A DNA stretch of 64,000 bases from Sporosarcina ureae DSM 2281 (GCF_000425545.1 NZ_AUDQ01000017.1:1-64000); one strand, 5' to 3'. Counted from the stretch's first letter, positions 40,224 to 48,681 are shown. Numbers and translations: made by a program. Notes: a model not told the origin generated them from the sequence alone.

Positions 40224-41429
40224 ATGAACAGGAATTACAAATCTTCTTTACACATGCATCAAATTCACAATGGAAAAATGGAAGTCGTTTCGAAAGTGCC
40301 GTTAGAGAATAAAGAGGATTTAAGTTTGGCGTACTCACCAGGAGTTGCCGAACCTTGTGTAGAAATCGCTCGAGACCCATCTCTTGCATTTGAATATACA
40401 ATTAAAGGGAATTTGGTTGCGGTTGTGACAGATGGAACGGCTGTACTTGGACTCGGAGATATCGGTCCTGAAGCATCTTTGCCGGTAATGGAGGGGAAGG
40501 CTTTATTGCTGAAGCAATTCGCAGGGATCGACGCATTCCCGATTTGCCTAGATACAAAAGATGTAGATGAAATTGTAAATATAGTAAAGGCGATAAGCCC
40601 GACATTTGGGGCTGTAAACCTCGAGGATATCTCTGCTCCTCGCTGTTTCGAAATTGAACGGAGACTACGTGAAGAATGTAGTATTCCGATCTTCCACGAT
40701 GATCAGCATGGTACAGCAATTGTAGTAGGTGCAGGATTACTAAACGCATTAAAGGTAGTTGGAAAAGAAAAGGAAGAAGTGAAAATCGTTTTGAACGGTG
40801 CGGGTGCTGCTGGAATTGCAATTACTAAACTATTATTGAGTATGGGCTTCGAAAACATTATTATGTGTGATTCAAAAGGCATTATTTATGAAGGCCGTGA
40901 GAATGCGATGAATGACATCAAGCATGAAATGTCACGCATCACGAACCTCGAGAAAGTCGAAGGTTCCTTAGCAGAAGCAATGAAGGGTGCAGATGTATTC
41001 GTCGGTGTATCTGTTGCGAACTTGCTAACGAAGGAATTGATTGCACTGATGAATACAGATCCAATCGTATTTGGACTGGCGAATCCAATGCCAGAGTTGA
41101 AGCCTGAATTGGCAGACGAATATGGAGTGCGTATTATTGCGACGGGTCGCTCTGATTATCCTAACCAAGTCAACAATGTCTTGGCATTCCCTGGAATCTT
41201 CCGTGGAGCACTGGATGTTAGAGCGACAGAGATCAATGAAGAGATGAAGCTTGCTGCGACATATGCGATTGCAGATTTAATCAACGATGAAGATCTACGC
41301 GATGATTACATCATTCCGGATCCATTTGATGACCGTATCCCAACAATTGTTGCACATGCAGTAGGAAAAGCTGCAATGCGCACAGGTGTATCCGTTGCAA
41401 AGGAACTGATTTTACCTAATCCCAGTTGA
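40224..41429 (+). CDS. NAD(P)-dependent malic enzyme
   Basis: Oxidative decarboxylation of malate to pyruvate with NAD(P)H formation, 401 residues. This is the short bacterial form without the phosphotransacetylase extension. Segments: DLSLAYSPGVAEPCVEIA, GNLVAVVTDGTAVLGLGDIG, metal-binding FHDDQHGTAIVV, and a Rossmann motif NGAGAAGIA followed by DSKG. The cofactor choice (NAD or NADP) cannot be decided safely. The frame opens at 40188, but GGGAGAGCG before the ATG at 40224 marks the start. The gene is inserted between spoVT and yabM relative to B. subtilis and has an elaborate upstream region. Confidence 0.92.
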   Translation: MNRNYKSSLHMHQIHNGKMEVVSKVPLENKEDLSLAYSPGVAEPCVEIARDPSLAFEYTIKGNLVAVVTDGTAVLGLGDIGPEASLPVMEGKALLLKQFAGIDAFPICLDTKDVDEIVNIVKAISPTFGAVNLEDISAPRCFEIERRLREECSIPIFHDDQHGTAIVVGAGLLNALKVVGKEKEEVKIVLNGAGAAGIAITKLLLSMGFENIIMCDSKGIIYEGRENAMNDIKHEMSRITNLEKVEGSLAEAMKGADVFVGVSVANLLTKELIALMNTDPIVFGLANPMPELKPELADEYGVRIIATGRSDYPNQVNNVLAFPGIFRGALDVRATEINEEMKLAATYAIADLINDEDLRDDYIIPDPFDDRIPTIVAHAVGKAAMRTGVSVAKELILPNPS

Positions 41430-41441
41430 AGATGAATGATG

Positions 41442-41479
41442 AAACGTCTTTCCTATCAAGCATAGGGAAGACGTTTTTT
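41442..41479 (+). terminator. Terminator after malic enzyme gene
   Basis: AAACGTCTTTCCTAT and ATAGGGAAGACGTTT form a near-perfect 15-bp stem, followed by TTTT. Confidence 0.92.
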
Positions 41480-41942
41480 ATTTTATAAAGTAAGTGGTTG
41501 AGGAGAAATTAGCATGGTTCGATGTTTTAGATGGACTCTTGGTCATTGGTTCGAGGATTATTGATGTGTGCGGGGGTGACGGCGCTCATAAATTCTCACA
41601 AACGCTCATAGTTCATGTTTATCCGCTCTATGATGCGCGGCTTCCGCTCTATCTACATGCACAACCGCTCTATCACAATCTGCAACCGCTCATACTTGCC
41701 GCGCAACCGCTCAAAGCGTTTACGATCTCGTCTGGTCTTGACCTTAAATAAGTAAAAATCATCATAACTTCAGTCAATCCCTACAATAAAGTTTCAAGCT
41801 ACTTGTAGTCTGCGGCACAAATCCCAACCCAGCCTCCCCAAGCCTATGGAAAAAACTGATTCTTTTATGCGCCTAGCGCACACACGCCTCCCTCATAGTG
41901 CACGTATAGTATGATAAAACCAAATAGGCTGGAGGGAGCGGA
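41480..41942. other. Intergenic region with a 21-bp periodic repeat array
   Basis: About 460 bp between the malic enzyme terminator and the MntP/YtaF gene. A frame at 41494-41751 is open through the repeat array, but its GTG start has no ribosome binding site. A better-placed GAGGAG-ATG at 41514 gives only 16 codons in another frame. I treat the stretch as non-coding with a repeat array at 41583-41713. Confidence 0.5.
41583..41713. repeat. Seven CGCTC cores at 21-bp intervals
   Basis: CGCTC(a/t)(a/t) begins at 41583, 41603, 41624, 41645, 41666, 41687 and 41708: one step of 20 and five of 21 bp. Most units extend to CCGCTCTAT or CCGCTCATA, and the 12-14 bases between cores vary, with a frequent CAA before the core. 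Read on the other strand the unit is ATAGAGCGG or TATGAGCGG. Twenty-one bp equals two turns of B-DNA, so all cores face the same side of the helix. The pattern also equals seven codons. Confidence 0.75.
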
Positions 41943-42536
41943 ATGACTTGGCTACTGATCGCAGGGTTTGCAATTTCATCTAGCATTGACAACTTTGGAG
42001 TCGGACTTTCATACGGGGTACAGAGGGTCCGCATTCCATTCACGTCAAATGCACTCATTGCGGCAATTTGTTTTATCTTTAGTTTGATCGGCATCATCTC
42101 CGGTGCGTGGCTGGCCGAAATGTTACCCGGCATACTACCTGATCTCATAGCATTTGCTGTACTTAGCGTCATTGGAATACGCATCATGATAATCGCCTTT
42201 CGTCAACAAAGAAAACATCAAGCGAATGTGTTCAGTGAACCGGAAAAGATGGATTTTGACGGATCTTCACATATTAGTCTTGGGGAAGCATTGCTACTCG
42301 GTATTGCGCTTTCTGCGAATGCATTAACGAACGGTGTTGGAGCAGGTCTTTTGGCATTGTCGCCGATTGCAATCGCATTATCTGCGGCTGTTGGCAGTTA
42401 TATAACATTGTCTATTGGTGTGGGATTGGGTGCGAAACTGGCAGGTGTACAAATTGGTAAGATGTCAGTAGGGCAGTTCGGAACATTCATGAGTGGTGTC
42501 ATAATTTTATTGATTGCGGTCACACGCCTACTCTGA
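41943..42536 (+). CDS. MntP/YtaF family membrane protein
   Basis: 197-residue integral membrane protein with about six helices arranged as two similar halves. Each half starts with a conserved small-residue helix: SSSIDNFGVGLSYGVQ in the first and GIALSANALTNGVGAGL in the second. This repeat with acidic/polar residues in the membrane is typical of the MntP manganese exporter and sporulation YtaF proteins. The FGVGLSYG wording is closer to YtaF. GGAGGGAG lies before the ATG. Transport of Mn2+ is possible but not demonstrated. Inserted relative to the B. subtilis order. Confidence 0.8.
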   Translation: MTWLLIAGFAISSSIDNFGVGLSYGVQRVRIPFTSNALIAAICFIFSLIGIISGAWLAEMLPGILPDLIAFAVLSVIGIRIMIIAFRQQRKHQANVFSEPEKMDFDGSSHISLGEALLLGIALSANALTNGVGAGLLALSPIAIALSAAVGSYITLSIGVGLGAKLAGVQIGKMSVGQFGTFMSGVIILLIAVTRLL

Positions 42537-42587
42537 CATGATGAGATGGTATACTAGAAATCATTATTGAGTGAAAGAGGCGCGTAT

Positions 42588-44180
42588 ATGGCGTTGACTA
42601 AATGGAATATGAAGTCGTTTATGAAAGGTGCATCGATTTTAACTATTGCCGCTATCATCGTCAAAGTGCTGAGTGCGGTTTATCGTGTGCCATTTCAAAA
42701 CTTAGTTGGAGATAAAGGATTCTATATTTATCAGCAAGTATATCCATTCATCGGGATATTTATCGTTTGGACGTCTTCGGGTTTTGCTGTCGCGGTGTCT
42801 AAGCTGCTTGCGGAAAGCAAAGGTCCTGGGGAGTCACGTGGGATTTTACGCGTGTCACTCGCCTATCTTCTCGTTTTATCTATAGGGATTTTTCTGCTAT
42901 TGCGTTCTGGTTCAACTTTTTTTGCTGAATTAATGGGAGACACCGCCCTGGCACCTGTTTTGCAAACCGGTGCGTATATCGTTCTCGTACTACCGTTCCT
43001 GGCTGTACTAAAGGGTGTCTTTCAATCGGAAGGGCAAATGATACCTGTAGCCATTTCAAACGTCTCAGAGCAGTTGTTCAGAGTAATCATTGTTCTGGCG
43101 GGTACGTGGATTGCAATACGTGCGGGAATATCGCTTTATAAAATAGGGGAAATTACAATGTGGGCGGCGATCGCAGGTGAAGTGGTAGGTGTCTTACTCT
43201 TGACGTGGTTTTTCCTACAACGGGAAAGTATGCCGGTAGCTACTGTAAAGCCGTGGCGTGTGATCAAAGATCTGACCAAAATTAGCATCGGCGTTAGTGC
43301 AAGTTCATTAATTTTGTTAGTATTTCAATTGGTGGATTCTTTCACGGTCTATAACGCATTAGTTGAAGCGGGTGCAATGAGTGAGGCTGCAATGGAAATG
43401 AAAGGCGTCTATGATAGGGGACAGCCGCTTGCGCAAATGGGTATTTTGCTTGCATCTACGTTGGCGTTGGCGCTCGTGCCGTTAATCGCGCACCATGCAT
43501 CCAAAGGTGATGGACGAGGCGCGTTACCGTTCATTAGTTTGACGTTCCGGACATCTATTTTATTCGGCTGGGCTGCGACGATAGGATTGGTTCTCGTACT
43601 CCCTTTTGTCAATGAAATGTTGTTTCAAACACGCACAGGATCTGTCGCGCTAATCATCTTCTGTATCCAGATTTTCTGGTTGTCGATTATTTTACCACTG
43701 ACAGCTATCCTTCAAGGGAGCGGAAAAGTGCGTGAGCCGCTGCTACTCATGTTGCTTGGCGTCGTAATAAAACTGTCGACTACGCCACTGATGGTTCGAC
43801 AATATGGTATTGAAGGCGCTGCTGTATCAGGCGCTATTTCGTTCGCGCTCGTTGCTGTATTATTGATTATTTACTTTAAGAGATTTTGGAAGTTTCCATT
43901 GGCTTCGCGACGTTTTTATACCGTGCTGATTAGCGCAGGCGTTGCAATGGCGGGGGTATTAATTCCTTGGATGCTTTTAGCGAACTATTGGCTGTTTGAC
44001 GGTCTATCCTCACGCGCAAGTTCAACGTTAACTGCACTGTCAGCTGTCGCCATTGGAGCAATCATATTCCTTTTCGTCATCTTGAAATCACGTATAATGA
44101 AGGAAAAAGAGTGGTACTTACTGCCTTTTGGAAAGCGATTGGCGACCGCTCAACTATGGCTAACTAAAAATAGAAGGTGA
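42588..44180 (+). CDS. yabM: SpoVB/MurJ-like polysaccharide flippase family protein (YabM)
   Basis: Membrane protein of 530 residues with about 14 helices, in the MOP superfamily (polysaccharide transporter branch; same family as SpoVB and MurJ-type lipid II flippases). Typical opening MKSFMKGASILTIAAIIVKV followed by YRVPFQNLVGDKGFYIYQQVYP. Frame opens at 42567, but AAAGAGG eight bases before the ATG at 42588 sets the start. yabM precedes yabN throughout Bacillales. The transported substrate is not known, and a cell-wall or spore-cortex lipid intermediate is most likely. Confidence 0.88.
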   Translation: MALTKWNMKSFMKGASILTIAAIIVKVLSAVYRVPFQNLVGDKGFYIYQQVYPFIGIFIVWTSSGFAVAVSKLLAESKGPGESRGILRVSLAYLLVLSIGIFLLLRSGSTFFAELMGDTALAPVLQTGAYIVLVLPFLAVLKGVFQSEGQMIPVAISNVSEQLFRVIIVLAGTWIAIRAGISLYKIGEITMWAAIAGEVVGVLLLTWFFLQRESMPVATVKPWRVIKDLTKISIGVSASSLILLVFQLVDSFTVYNALVEAGAMSEAAMEMKGVYDRGQPLAQMGILLASTLALALVPLIAHHASKGDGRGALPFISLTFRTSILFGWAATIGLVLVLPFVNEMLFQTRTGSVALIIFCIQIFWLSIILPLTAILQGSGKVREPLLLMLLGVVIKLSTTPLMVRQYGIEGAAVSGAISFALVAVLLIIYFKRFWKFPLASRRFYTVLISAGVAMAGVLIPWMLLANYWLFDGLSSRASSTLTALSAVAIGAIIFLFVILKSRIMKEKEWYLLPFGKRLATAQLWLTKNRR

Positions 44181-44185
44181 ATTAT

Positions 44186-45646
44186 GTGAATAAAATAACA
44201 GTTATCGGCCTTGGTGCGAGTGATTTAGAACAACTGTCACTAGGTACGTACCGATTATTGAAACAAGCGGACCATCTCTATATTCGTACGGAAGAACATC
44301 CCGTCGTTGCAGAATTACGTTTAGAAGGATTAAAAATGGAAAGCTTTGATTCGATTTATGAAGCAAATGATTCATTTGAAGACGTCTATCAGCAAATCGT
44401 CGATAAACTTCTTGAACTGAGTGCGCAACAGCCAATTACATACGCTGTGCCAGGTCACCCGCTTGTAGCGGAACGTACGGTCCAATTATTGATTGAAAAA
44501 GAACGAACAGGTGAGATTGAGCTTCATATCGCAGGCGGCAGTAGCTTTTTGGATCCAATTTTTACGGCGCTGCGTATCGATCCGATTGAAGGTTTCCAAT
44601 TGCTAGACGGTACGGACTTAAAACGGGACGACGTGCGCATGGATCAGCACGTATTAATTGGACAAGTGTATGATGCATTTGTCGCTTCTGATGTAAAATT
44701 GTCTTTGATGGAGAAATATCCCGATCATCACGTCGTCACAATCGTTACGTCGGCGGGTTCCCGAGATGAAAAATTGACAGAAATACCGCTATTTGAGCTT
44801 GACCGTGCAGTGACGTTGAATAATCTAACGACTGTCTATGTACCACCGCTACTAGATCACGAACAACGACTGAAAGAGTGGAGTTCATTAAGGGACATCA
44901 TCGCCACGTTACGTGGACCAGACGGTTGCCCTTGGGACCGCGAGCAAACGCATGAATCATTGAAGCGCTATTTAATCGAAGAGTCCTTTGAGTTAATTCA
45001 GGCCATCGATGAAGAAGATGACGACGCAATTATTGAAGAACTAGGAGATGTTTTACTACAAGTCTTCCTCCATGCACAAATCGGGGAAGACAATGGGTAC
45101 TTCTCAATGGAAGACGTACTCGAAACTGTCGGGTCCAAAATGATACGACGTCATCCACACGTATTTTCGCAAACGCAAGCTGACACAACCGAAGAAGTGT
45201 TGACGAACTGGCAAGCCATCAAGGAGTTGGAAAAACCGAAACCGTCTACGCTGTTAGAAGGACAAGAACGTTTGGCATCTTCCTTGCTGACATCTTATAA
45301 TTACCAAAATACCGCAGCCAAAGTGGGATTTGACTGGCCTTCCATAGAAGGAGCTTTCGACAAGTTTCAAGAAGAGTGGATAGAATTTCAAGAAGAAGTG
45401 AAGAGTGGCGGGCCGGAGCAACAGCTAGATGAGCTTGGTGACGTACTGTTCACTATCGTCAACATTGCAAGATTCCTAAAGATCTCACCAGAAGAGGCCA
45501 TGTGGCACGCCAATGAAAAATTCAAATCTCGTTTCCAGTCCGTAGAGCAATCTGTGAAACAAGGAAGCGGAAAATTTGAAGACTATACATTAGATGAACT
45601 AGAAGAATTCTGGCAACAGGCCAAACGAAAGGAAGAATCCAAATGA
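44186..45646 (+). CDS. yabN: YabN: tetrapyrrole-methylase-like domain fused to MazG
   Basis: Two-domain protein of 486 residues. Residues 1-220 have the SAM-methylase fold of the CobA/RsmI class ([33 protein letters not shown]). Residues about 225-485 hold MazG nucleoside triphosphate pyrophosphohydrolase segments: [40 protein letters not shown] and [14 protein letters not shown], with the acidic Mg2+ motif. The GTG at 44177 overlaps the Shine-Dalgarno AAGGTGA, so the GTG at 44186 is preferred. The MazG part probably cleans the nucleotide pool. The role of the methylase part is unknown. Confidence 0.9.
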   Translation: MNKITVIGLGASDLEQLSLGTYRLLKQADHLYIRTEEHPVVAELRLEGLKMESFDSIYEANDSFEDVYQQIVDKLLELSAQQPITYAVPGHPLVAERTVQLLIEKERTGEIELHIAGGSSFLDPIFTALRIDPIEGFQLLDGTDLKRDDVRMDQHVLIGQVYDAFVASDVKLSLMEKYPDHHVVTIVTSAGSRDEKLTEIPLFELDRAVTLNNLTTVYVPPLLDHEQRLKEWSSLRDIIATLRGPDGCPWDREQTHESLKRYLIEESFELIQAIDEEDDDAIIEELGDVLLQVFLHAQIGEDNGYFSMEDVLETVGSKMIRRHPHVFSQTQADTTEEVLTNWQAIKELEKPKPSTLLEGQERLASSLLTSYNYQNTAAKVGFDWPSIEGAFDKFQEEWIEFQEEVKSGGPEQQLDELGDVLFTIVNIARFLKISPEEAMWHANEKFKSRFQSVEQSVKQGSGKFEDYTLDELEEFWQQAKRKEESK

Positions 45647-45933
45647 GACTCGATAAATTTCTAAAAGTATCTCGCTTTATCAAACGCCGGACGCTGGCGA
45701 AGCAAGTGGCTGACCAAGGCAGAATTACGATTAATGGGAAAGTGGCCAAAGCGTCCTCGGTCGTCAAGCCGGGTGATGAGCTGTCAATCCGCTTCGGCCA
45801 GAAGATTGTCAATGCTACGGTAAATGAGCTGAAAGCATCGACTAAAAAAGAAGATGCAGCAGGTATGTATACGATCACTAGCGAAGAACGCTTAGAGAAA
45901 GTGGAACTTGAATTTGTAGATGACGAAGAGTAA
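45643..45933 (+). CDS. rqcP: RqcP, S4-domain ribosome quality control factor (YabO)
   Basis: 96-residue S4 RNA-binding protein, Hsp15-like, that acts with RqcH in C-terminal alanine tailing on stalled large subunits. The S4 domain is [40 protein letters not shown] and [12 protein letters not shown]. It overlaps the yabN stop by 4 bp. The acidic C-terminus is short. A terminator follows, separating it from yabP. Confidence 0.92.
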   Translation: MRLDKFLKVSRFIKRRTLAKQVADQGRITINGKVAKASSVVKPGDELSIRFGQKIVNATVNELKASTKKEDAAGMYTITSEERLEKVELEFVDDEE

Positions 45934-45948
45934 AGCTATGTAACGAAG

Positions 45949-45978
45949 AGGCAGCCTGACATCAGGTTGTCTTTTTTA
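45949..45978 (+). terminator. Terminator after rqcP
   Basis: GGCAGCCTGA and TCAGGTTGTC pair with two G-U pairs around a 2-base loop, followed by TTTTTT. Confidence 0.82.
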
Positions 45979-46097
45979 ATAGACAGGCCAAAGGGGGCTA
46001 GAATATAGGATTTGCACTTCAACTTAAAAACAGCTTGTCATGTTTGGCCAAGCCTCTGCATAGGATATGGGGAACGTACTAGAGAAGGGGGACGCAT

Positions 46098-46394
46098 ATG
46101 CAGATTCAAACAGACAGCTCGATGTATACTATTCCATCAGGAGACCACGTAGTGACGATGCGCAATCGCAAAAGAATGGACCTCACATCCGTGAAAACGA
46201 TCGACCGCTTTGACCAGGAGGAATTTCTCGTTAGAACATCGCTGGGCGTATTGCAAATCCGTGGGGAGGAACTGCGTATTGTACATCTAGATGTGGACAA
46301 GGGCCTACTTACGCTTGAAGGTACTGTCCAAACACTTCAATACGATGACGAAGAAGCAGGCTCGCGCAATTTCCTCCATAAATTATTCGGATGA
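46098..46394 (+). CDS. yabP: Spore cortex/coat assembly protein YabP
   Basis: 98-residue member of the YabP family, which is needed for normal sporulation in B. subtilis and is made in the mother cell. Family segments: GDHVVTMRNRKRMDLTSVKT, DRFDQEEFLVRTSLGVLQIR and LHIVHLDVDKGLLTLEG-like text (here LRIVHLDVDKGLLTLEG). GAAGGGGG lies before the ATG. Overlaps yabQ by 4 bp. Confidence 0.93.
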   Translation: MQIQTDSSMYTIPSGDHVVTMRNRKRMDLTSVKTIDRFDQEEFLVRTSLGVLQIRGEELRIVHLDVDKGLLTLEGTVQTLQYDDEEAGSRNFLHKLFG

Positions 46395-46876
46395 GTCTAT
46401 CCGTCCAGTTCTTCAGTCTATTGGCGATGATCGGGACAGGGATTACTGCTGGAATTGTAATGGATTTATTCGGAACCATTGTCGCCGCGTGCGATAACCG
46501 TTCGTTCATTAGAAGATGGGCATTCTGGTTGGAATGCCTTATCTGGATTGCGTTGGGAATGGTGTCGTTTTGGGTATTAATCATGGTGCGCGACGGGGCA
46601 TGGAGAATGTATGACCCTGTTGCACAGGTTAGTGGATTGTTATTGTATGCAGCAATCTTCCATCACCCTGTGAGAATCATAGGTAGGCTACTGTTACTTG
46701 TGGTGCTTAGGCCGATTTGGCTCATCATTCGTCTTGTCTACCTAATGATTCAACGTATTTTCTATTTAATTTTCTCTATTCTGTCACTAATCACGTCGCC
46801 GTTTATAAGATTAGTAAAGAACATAGGGAAATTCCTTCAAAATAAAGGCAGAGTACTATATAATAGATTGCACTAG
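46391..46876 (+). CDS. yabQ: Spore cortex biosynthesis protein YabQ
   Basis: 161-residue membrane protein with four or five helices, localised to the forming spore envelope in B. subtilis and required for cortex formation. SVQFFSLLAMIGTGITAGIV at the N-terminus and the DLFGTIVAACDNRSFIRRWA segment are typical of the family. The C-terminal half is hydrophobic and basic (RPIWLIIRLVYLMIQRIFYL). Translationally coupled to yabP. Confidence 0.92.
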   Translation: MSLSVQFFSLLAMIGTGITAGIVMDLFGTIVAACDNRSFIRRWAFWLECLIWIALGMVSFWVLIMVRDGAWRMYDPVAQVSGLLLYAAIFHHPVRIIGRLLLLVVLRPIWLIIRLVYLMIQRIFYLIFSILSLITSPFIRLVKNIGKFLQNKGRVLYNRLH

Positions 46877-46905
46877 TAGAATTACGTCAGAAAGGTGTGT
46901 GCGCC

Positions 46906-47319
46906 ATGAAAAAAACACAGAAGCCCTCAACAAAGAATGTGACATCAATCGATACAGACTATGTGCGCTCCATGCAAAAAAAAGAAAATTTTAAGAAAGC
47001 GCAACAAAAACGTCTGCGTAATCGGTTGGCTGTATTTTTTGTTATCGTCTGTGTGGTTGCTGGAAGTTTATTCAATATGAATGCAGGACAGAAAGAAATC
47101 CTGGCCGCCAAACATAAGGAAAAAGCCCAAGCAACAGCTACACTAGAGGATTTGAAAGAACAGCAAGAACAACTGAATAGGCAATTGATTCGTTTGGATG
47201 ATGACGAGTACATTGCTAAACTCGCACGCAAAGAATACTTTCTGTCTGAGTCCAATGAGATCATTTTTTCCATTCCTGATAAGAAAAAAGAGTCAGAAAA
47301 AGACATAAGAAAAGAGTAG
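46906..47319 (+). CDS. divIC: Cell division protein DivIC (FtsB-like)
   Basis: Bitopic divisome protein of 137 residues that forms a complex with FtsL and DivIB. A basic cytoplasmic stretch is followed by one membrane helix (LAVFFVIVCVVAGSLFNM), then an extracellular coiled coil (KHKEKAQATATLEDLKEQQE) and the conserved C-terminal YIAKLARKEYFLSESNEIIF. A GTG at 46897 lies in the ribosome binding site, so the ATG at 46906 is taken. Its stop codon lies inside the following terminator stem. Confidence 0.94.
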   Translation: MKKTQKPSTKNVTSIDTDYVRSMQKKENFKKAQQKRLRNRLAVFFVIVCVVAGSLFNMNAGQKEILAAKHKEKAQATATLEDLKEQQEQLNRQLIRLDDDEYIAKLARKEYFLSESNEIIFSIPDKKKESEKDIRKE

Positions 47320-47340
47320 TCATGTTGACACTCTTTTTTT
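47311..47340 (+). terminator. Terminator at the end of divIC
   Basis: AAGAGT-A-GTCA and TGAC-ACTCTT pair around TGT, followed by TTTTT. The stem includes the divIC stop codon, and its right arm contains the -35 box of the next promoter. Confidence 0.85.
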
Positions 47341-47352
47341 GTTGGCTATAAT
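47325..47352 (+). promoter_or_regulatory. yabR promoter overlapping the divIC terminator
   Basis: TTGACA (47325-47330), 16-bp spacer, TATAAT (47347-47352). Both boxes are perfect. The -35 lies in the right arm of the divIC terminator hairpin and the spacer is its T-run. Confidence 0.8.
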
Positions 47353-47358
47353 ATAGGT

Positions 47359-47440
47359 AGGAGCCTGTAAAATACAGGCACTGCCAATATGGTTGATAGG
47401 CTTACGAGCCGCTTAAAACTTAAGGAGGAGCATTTTTTTT
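47359..47440 (+). other. Structured 5' leader of yabR
   Basis: From the expected transcription start near 47359 the leader can form GCCTGT-N5-ACAGGC (47363-47379) and GGCT-TACG-AGCC (47399-47410), followed by AAGGAGGAG eight or nine bases before the ATG. It could be a regulatory leader. No known riboswitch or protein leader was recognised. Confidence 0.35.
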
Positions 47441-47866
47441 ATGTCAATTGAAGTAGGCAGCAAGTTAGAAGGTAAAGTAACCGGGATCACAAATTTTGGG
47501 GCATTTGTTGAATTGCCAAGCGGATCCACAGGATTAGTCCATATTAGTGAAGTAGCTGACAATTATGTCAAAGATATTAATGATCATTTAAAAGTCGGCG
47601 ATATGGTTGAAGTCAAAGTAATGAATGTGGGATCTGACGGTAAAATCGGGCTTTCCATCCGTAAGGCTAAACCTGAGTCAGAACAACGTCCACAGCGTCC
47701 ACAACGTCCAACTAGACCTCGTCAAGGAAGCAAACCGAGCTTTGAACGACCAGAGAATTTTGAGCAGAAGATGGCAAAATTCATGAAGGACAGCGAAGAA
47801 CGTCTAACTACCTTAAAGAGAGCGACAGAGTCCAAGCGTGGCGGTCGTGGAGCCAGAAGAGGATAA
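47441..47866 (+). CDS. yabR: S1-domain RNA-binding protein YabR
   Basis: 141 residues. One S1 domain (about 1-75: VGSKLEGKVTGITNFGAFVE, TGLVHISEVADNYVKDINDH, VKVMNVGSDGKIGLSIRKAK) is followed by a basic tail. The tail is rich in Arg/Pro (QRPQRPQRPTRPRQG) and ends GGRGARRG. The same layout is found in general stress protein 13-like members that associate with ribosomes. It has a consensus promoter and a structured leader, so it is probably well expressed. Confidence 0.92.
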   Translation: MSIEVGSKLEGKVTGITNFGAFVELPSGSTGLVHISEVADNYVKDINDHLKVGDMVEVKVMNVGSDGKIGLSIRKAKPESEQRPQRPQRPTRPRQGSKPSFERPENFEQKMAKFMKDSEERLTTLKRATESKRGGRGARRG

Positions 47867-47913
47867 CTTGCTGACTGATTCAACTGTAAACTAAAATTAG
47901 ATGACATCCTATA

Positions 47914-47946
47914 CGTATGTTCCGCACTATGGAGCATGCGTTTTTG
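47914..47946 (+). terminator. Terminator after yabR
   Basis: CGTATGTTCC and GGAGCATGCG pair (two G-U pairs) around a 7-base loop, followed by TTTTT. Confidence 0.8.
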
Positions 47947-47989
47947 TATGCCGAAAATTAAGAGGCGAAAGTTAGGCATCTTTGATTAA

Positions 47990-48300
47990 TGTTATAGCTC
48001 AGCGTTCGACAGGTCGTTTAATACTAACATTAGTGAGTATTCATGTTCTCGACCCGCCCTTCCGCAGGGGATTGCCTCCAGCCATGAGCCAGCTGTGGGT
48101 AGTGCTACCATTTGTCTCATGACCACGGCTCCCAGCAGTTGTGGCTCTCGCGAAGGCCAACCGCTAGAGCATAAATGGTGACAGTGAAATTACCACTTAT
48201 GCTACAAGCAAAACCTAGATCAAACACAAAAAGCACGTGCAAGAACCACAACCCGGAGCTGCATCTTACACACGCTTAACAGAATTGTAATCCAACAAGC
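47990..48300 (-). pseudogene. Possible decayed 3' end of a TnpB element with omega-RNA-like structure
   Basis: A GC-rich block unlike the flanks. On the minus strand an interrupted frame ends GNFTVTIYALAVGLRESHNC followed by WEPWS and a stop. Right after it comes strongly structured non-coding sequence (with CATGAG/CTCATG, AGCTGTGG-type and CCCCTGCGGAAGGGCGGG segments) and then an imperfect hairpin AATACTCAC-TAAT-GTTAGTATT. IS200/IS605-type elements have this order: the end of tnpB, a structured guide RNA scaffold, then a hairpin near the right end. I recognise the pattern but cannot confirm homology, and no intact tnpB is present. It might instead be another non-coding RNA. Confidence 0.35.
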
Positions 48301-48354
48301 ACTTCATCAACGTTAAAATTAGTGCATATCCATTCCTCAGACTATTCTTCCAAA

Positions 48355-48387
48355 CAAAAAACCCTCTGCCTAGGCAAGAGGATTTTT
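48355..48387. terminator. Terminator downstream of tRNA-Met, both directions possible
   Basis: CCTCT-GCC and GGC-AGAGG pair with a single-base bulge around TA, flanked by AAAAAA on the left and TTTTT on the right. On the minus strand it lies 13 bp after the tRNA. Confidence 0.85.
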
Positions 48388-48399
48388 GCATTTCTATTA

Positions 48400-48473
48400 T
48401 AGCGGCGGAGGGATTCGAACCCACGACCTTTCGGGTATGAACCGAATGCTCTAGCCAACTGAGCTACACCGCC
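48400..48473 (-). tRNA. tRNA-Met (CAT), elongator type
   Basis: 74-nt cloverleaf on the minus strand. The acceptor stem GGCGGTG pairs with CGCCGCT. TAGCTCAGTTGG is the D arm. The anticodon stem TTCGG/CCGAA carries the loop TTCATAC with anticodon CAT. GGTTCGAATCC is the T arm. The discriminator is A and CCA is not encoded. The sequence is close to the elongator tRNA-Met that sits beside spoIIE in B. subtilis and differs from initiator tRNA and from tRNA-Ile(CAU). B. subtilis has a tRNA-Glu next to it; none is seen here. Confidence 0.95.
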
Positions 48474-48617
48474 AAGACATACGCACGTTGATATTATACA
48501 ATTTCCAACGCAACGTCTCTTATCATACTAGGCATTTGAACAACTGTCAACACCTCTTTTGCTTAAAAATAAACATACGGAATACGTCGAAATGTTTTGT
48601 GAATATGCCGCCACGAA

Positions 48618-48650
48618 CAGACAAAATTTCTCGCGAATCCCATGTATAGT
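48618..48650 (+). promoter_or_regulatory. Possible Spo0A-dependent promoter of spoIIE
   Basis: CAGACA (48618-48623), a 21-bp spacer and TATAGT (48645-48650). In B. subtilis spoIIE also has an over-long spacer of about 21 bp and is activated by Spo0A. An 0A-box-like CGTCGAA (one mismatch to TGTCGAA) lies at 48585-48591. The match is suggestive, not proof. Confidence 0.4.
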
Positions 48651-48681
48651 TTTATGTAAGAGAACATAGGGGGTATGGGAA

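Noticed and set aside
41583..41713. CRISPR array
   Set aside because: The conserved cores are only 6-9 bp, spacers are 12-14 bp, and no cas genes are in the window.
41494..41751. 85-codon frame with PLY-type heptads
   Set aside because: The heptads follow directly from the 21-bp DNA period. The GTG start has no ribosome binding site. The DNA pattern is the simpler explanation.
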